Origin: CAYQDB01 sp964416195
GTDB taxonomy: Bacteria > Zixibacteria > MSB-5A5 > GN15 > FEB-12
Assembly (NCBI GenBank): GCA_964416195.1
Contig: CAYQDB010000040.1
Coordinates: 1 to 16,136 of the forward strand
Reading direction: 5' to 3'
DNA length: 16,136 nucleotides
In this document: one piece after another, positions 14,312 to 16,136 of the stretch
Numbering within the stretch: position 1 is the first letter of the stretch
How the letters are laid out: every line of letters begins with the position of its first letter
Notes under the pieces: generated by a model
What the model was told of the DNA's origin: nothing
Seen by the model: the letters and a program-made list of their open reading frames with translations, nothing else
Databases searched by the model: none
Made by a program: the position numbers and the translations under genes

Positions 14312-16136
14312 ATGCAACAACGAGGACAGGGAAGTTCTTCCAAAAGTAACCCAAAAAAGTTCAAGCTTCTCCAGAAAGGCAGAGACGCTTCTGAGCCTTC
14401 CGCGGCAGCGGGACATTCCGGACATATCCTCGGAGTGCGGCGGTTCGCCAGAGCACTCGCTCGCGGGATAGGAATATCCGCTGAGGGCTCAAAAGTATGG
14501 CAGGCGTTGCAGGAGAGCGAGGAATTCAGTTCCAGTCTGTTAGGTAATTCTCCGTTTCCCATAATAGTCATAAATCCAGATACTTCAGTTAAATATGTGA
14601 ATCCCGCGCTGGAAAAGCTGACCGGCTTTACTTCTGAAGAACTTACGGACAGAAAAGCCCCATACCCATGGTGGACGGAAGAGACATTGCAGAAGACGGA
14701 GAAAGACTTGGGAGAAGCTATGCGCAAGGGAGCACAAAAGCTCGAGGAGCTTTTCCAAACCAAGAACGGAGACAGGTTTTGGGTTGAGATAACGTCCAGA
14801 CCAGTTAAAAAGAACGGCAAGCTCAAGTATTGCTTGGCGAACTGGGTTGACATCACCGAGCGCAAGCGGGCGGAGGAGGCACTGCGGGAAAGTGAAGAGC
14901 GGTATAAGGATATAGTGGAAAATGCAGGAGTTGCAATTTGTGCAGATGATAAAAATGGAAATATTACTTACTTCAACCAGGAATTTGCTGATTTGTTCGG
15001 ATATTCTATTGAGGAGATGAAAAAACAATCACACAAAACACTTCTTCATCTTGATGATCTACGAATCGTTTCTGAATTTCATAAAAGACGCATGCAAGGC
15101 GAAAAGGAGCCGTCACGATACGAGTTCAAGGGACTCAAAAAAGACGGTTCTGTGATCCATCTTGAGGTAGTGATTGGAAGTATTCTAACCAAGGGTGGCG
15201 GTATCATAGGAATACGTAACTACTTCTGGGACATCACCGAGCGCAAACGGGTCGAGAAAATCTTGCAAGAACATTACGAAAAACGGGAAGAGTTGGAACG
15301 GATACTCAACCGCACTCCAGCCGTGGTGTTTCTGTGGAAAGCGGCAGAGGGCTGGCCGGTCGAATTCGTCTCCGACAATGTGGACCAATTCGGATACAAA
15401 CCTCAGGAGTTCCATTCTGGAGAGGTTCCCTATGACAAGATTATCCACCCGGATGACCTGGACCGAGTTGCCGCTGAAGCGGCTCAGTACAACAACCAGG
15501 AGATATACGACAGTTTTACCCAGGAATACCGGGTTGTTACCAAGACGGGAGAAGTCCGCTGGGTTGATGACCGTACCTGGATAAAACGGGACAAGGACGG
15601 GCTTATCACGCACCATCAAGGCATCATTGTTGACATTACTGACCACAAACGGGCCGAGGAAGCGCTGCAGGAGGAAAGGGACAAGGCTCAGAAATATCTC
15701 GACATAGCAGAAGTCATGTTTATAGCCATTGATATTGAAGGCAACGTTACTCTCATTAACAAAAAAGGCTGCAAAGTGTTGGGATATGGCGAAAGTGAGG
15801 TCATTGGCAAGAACTGGTTCGACAATTTTCTACCTGAAAGATTGAGGGATACTGTAAAACCAATTTCCGAGAAGCTGCTAGCCGGTGAGCTTGAGATAGC
15901 AGAGTATTTCGAAAATCCAGTCTTGACCAAGAGTGGTGAGGAAAGGTTAATCGTCTGGCACAACACTACCTTGCAGGATGAAAGTGGAAATATAATCGGT
16001 CACCTTAGTTCCGGAGAGGATATCACCGATCGCAAAGGGGCGGAGGATGCACTCAAACAAACCACCGAAGAACTGAAAACCGAACGAGAGGAACTGACCG
16101 AAATGAACCTCGTTTTCAAGCACGTCATCGAACATA
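14312..16136 (+). CDS. Multi-PAS sensor protein, 3' end outside the window (probable sensor kinase)
   Basis: ATG 14312 is the first start after an in-frame TGA at 14285, with AAGGGG 9 bases upstream, and the frame stays open to the window edge (608 residues visible). After a basic, Ser-rich N-terminus there are four PAS/PAC units at about 66-183, 194-311, 324-443 and 455-573, then a charged coiled coil (about 575-600) that may lead to a further domain. Linkers DITERKRAEEALRESEE, DITERKRVEK, DITDHKRAEE and DITDRKGAED are of the same family as in the upstream gene. PAS3 is strikingly like PAS1 of the upstream gene (SPAVVFL / TPAVVFL, VSDNV, IIHPDDL, DSFTQEYR, GEVRWVDD), pointing to duplication. 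No signal peptide or membrane segment is visible. A histidine kinase core is expected downstream but cannot be seen. A fully intact frame contrasts with the decayed neighbour. Confidence 0.85.
   Translation, partial: MQQRGQGSSSKSNPKKFKLLQKGRDASEPSAAAGHSGHILGVRRFARALARGIGISAEGSKVWQALQESEEFSSSLLGNSPFPIIVINPDTSVKYVNPALEKLTGFTSEELTDRKAPYPWWTEETLQKTEKDLGEAMRKGAQKLEELFQTKNGDRFWVEITSRPVKKNGKLKYCLANWVDITERKRAEEALRESEERYKDIVENAGVAICADDKNGNITYFNQEFADLFGYSIEEMKKQSHKTLLHLDDLRIVSEFHKRRMQGEKEPSRYEFKGLKKDGSVIHLEVVIGSILTKGGGIIGIRNYFWDITERKRVEKILQEHYEKREELERILNRTPAVVFLWKAAEGWPVEFVSDNVDQFGYKPQEFHSGEVPYDKIIHPDDLDRVAAEAAQYNNQEIYDSFTQEYRVVTKTGEVRWVDDRTWIKRDKDGLITHHQGIIVDITDHKRAEEALQEERDKAQKYLDIAEVMFIAIDIEGNVTLINKKGCKVLGYGESEVIGKNWFDNFLPERLRDTVKPISEKLLAGELEIAEYFENPVLTKSGEERLIVWHNTTLQDESGNIIGHLSSGEDITDRKGAEDALKQTTEELKTEREELTEMNLVFKHVIEH

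Noticed and set aside
13983..14471. Open frame of 162 codons spanning the palindromes, the PAS fossil and the start of the second PAS gene
   Set aside because: It mixes repeat DNA, a fossil PAS segment and promoter sequence and overlaps the real start at 14312 in another frame.
12241..15260. CRISPR-like spaced repeat formed by the recurring linker DNA
   Set aside because: The copies lie inside coding sequence at PAS-PAS junctions, spaced by whole domains of 360-400 bases or more, and encode DITERK linkers.

Overview
The window looks like a piece of a bacterial chromosome from the FCB superphylum (Zixibacteria, Latescibacteria, Marinimicrobia or a relative). This rests on a C-terminal type IX secretion (T9SS)-like sorting domain, a gingipain-type C25 protease, an S46 dipeptidyl peptidase and dockerin-like repeats of the kind common in these phyla. 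The placement is an inference; no rRNA or phylogenetic marker is available beyond an EF-G paralogue.

Layout, left to right. (1) 2-1906 (+): 3' part of a large secreted protein with Ig-like repeats, a cohesin-like region, a dockerin-like region and a T9SS-like C-terminal domain, followed by a strong hairpin. (2) 2233-4314 (+): an EF-G-like GTPase with its own near-consensus sigma-70 promoter. (3) 4315-4869: non-coding, with a terminator-like hairpin, a 15-bp copy of the 3' end of the tRNA-Arg found further right, and one copy of a dispersed repeat. (4) 4870-7761 (-): secreted C25 cysteine protease ending in two dockerin-like repeats. (5) 7762-8445: divergent intergenic region with a second, inverted copy of the dispersed repeat. 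(6) 8446-10614 (+): secreted S46 dipeptidyl peptidase. (7) 10722-11177 (+): C-terminal remnant of a large serine recombinase that runs into (8) a tRNA-Arg(TCT) gene on the minus strand, 11139-11212. (9) 11213-11721: leader region with a structured element and a promoter. (10) 11722-13806 (+): five PAS domains and no output domain, stopped by what looks like a nonsense mutation. (11) 13807-14311: decayed PAS pieces surrounding two tandem compound palindromes, then a promoter resembling that of the preceding gene. (12) 14312 to the window end (+): a second multi-PAS sensor, cut by the window edge.

Three themes stand out. First, secreted proteolysis: an endopeptidase (C25) and an exopeptidase (S46) are divergently arranged, and the C25 enzyme carries dockerins instead of a T9SS signal, while a protein encoded nearby carries a cohesin-like region. 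Second, mobility: the tRNA-Arg, the adjoining recombinase remnant and the distant 15-bp repeat have the geometry of an old integrated element spanning about 4.42-11.14 kb, containing both peptidases. Third, decay and domain shuffling: the PAS genes share near-identical linker DNA, duplicated promoter regions and fossil copies of one PAS domain. I found no CRISPR array, rRNA or complete insertion sequence.
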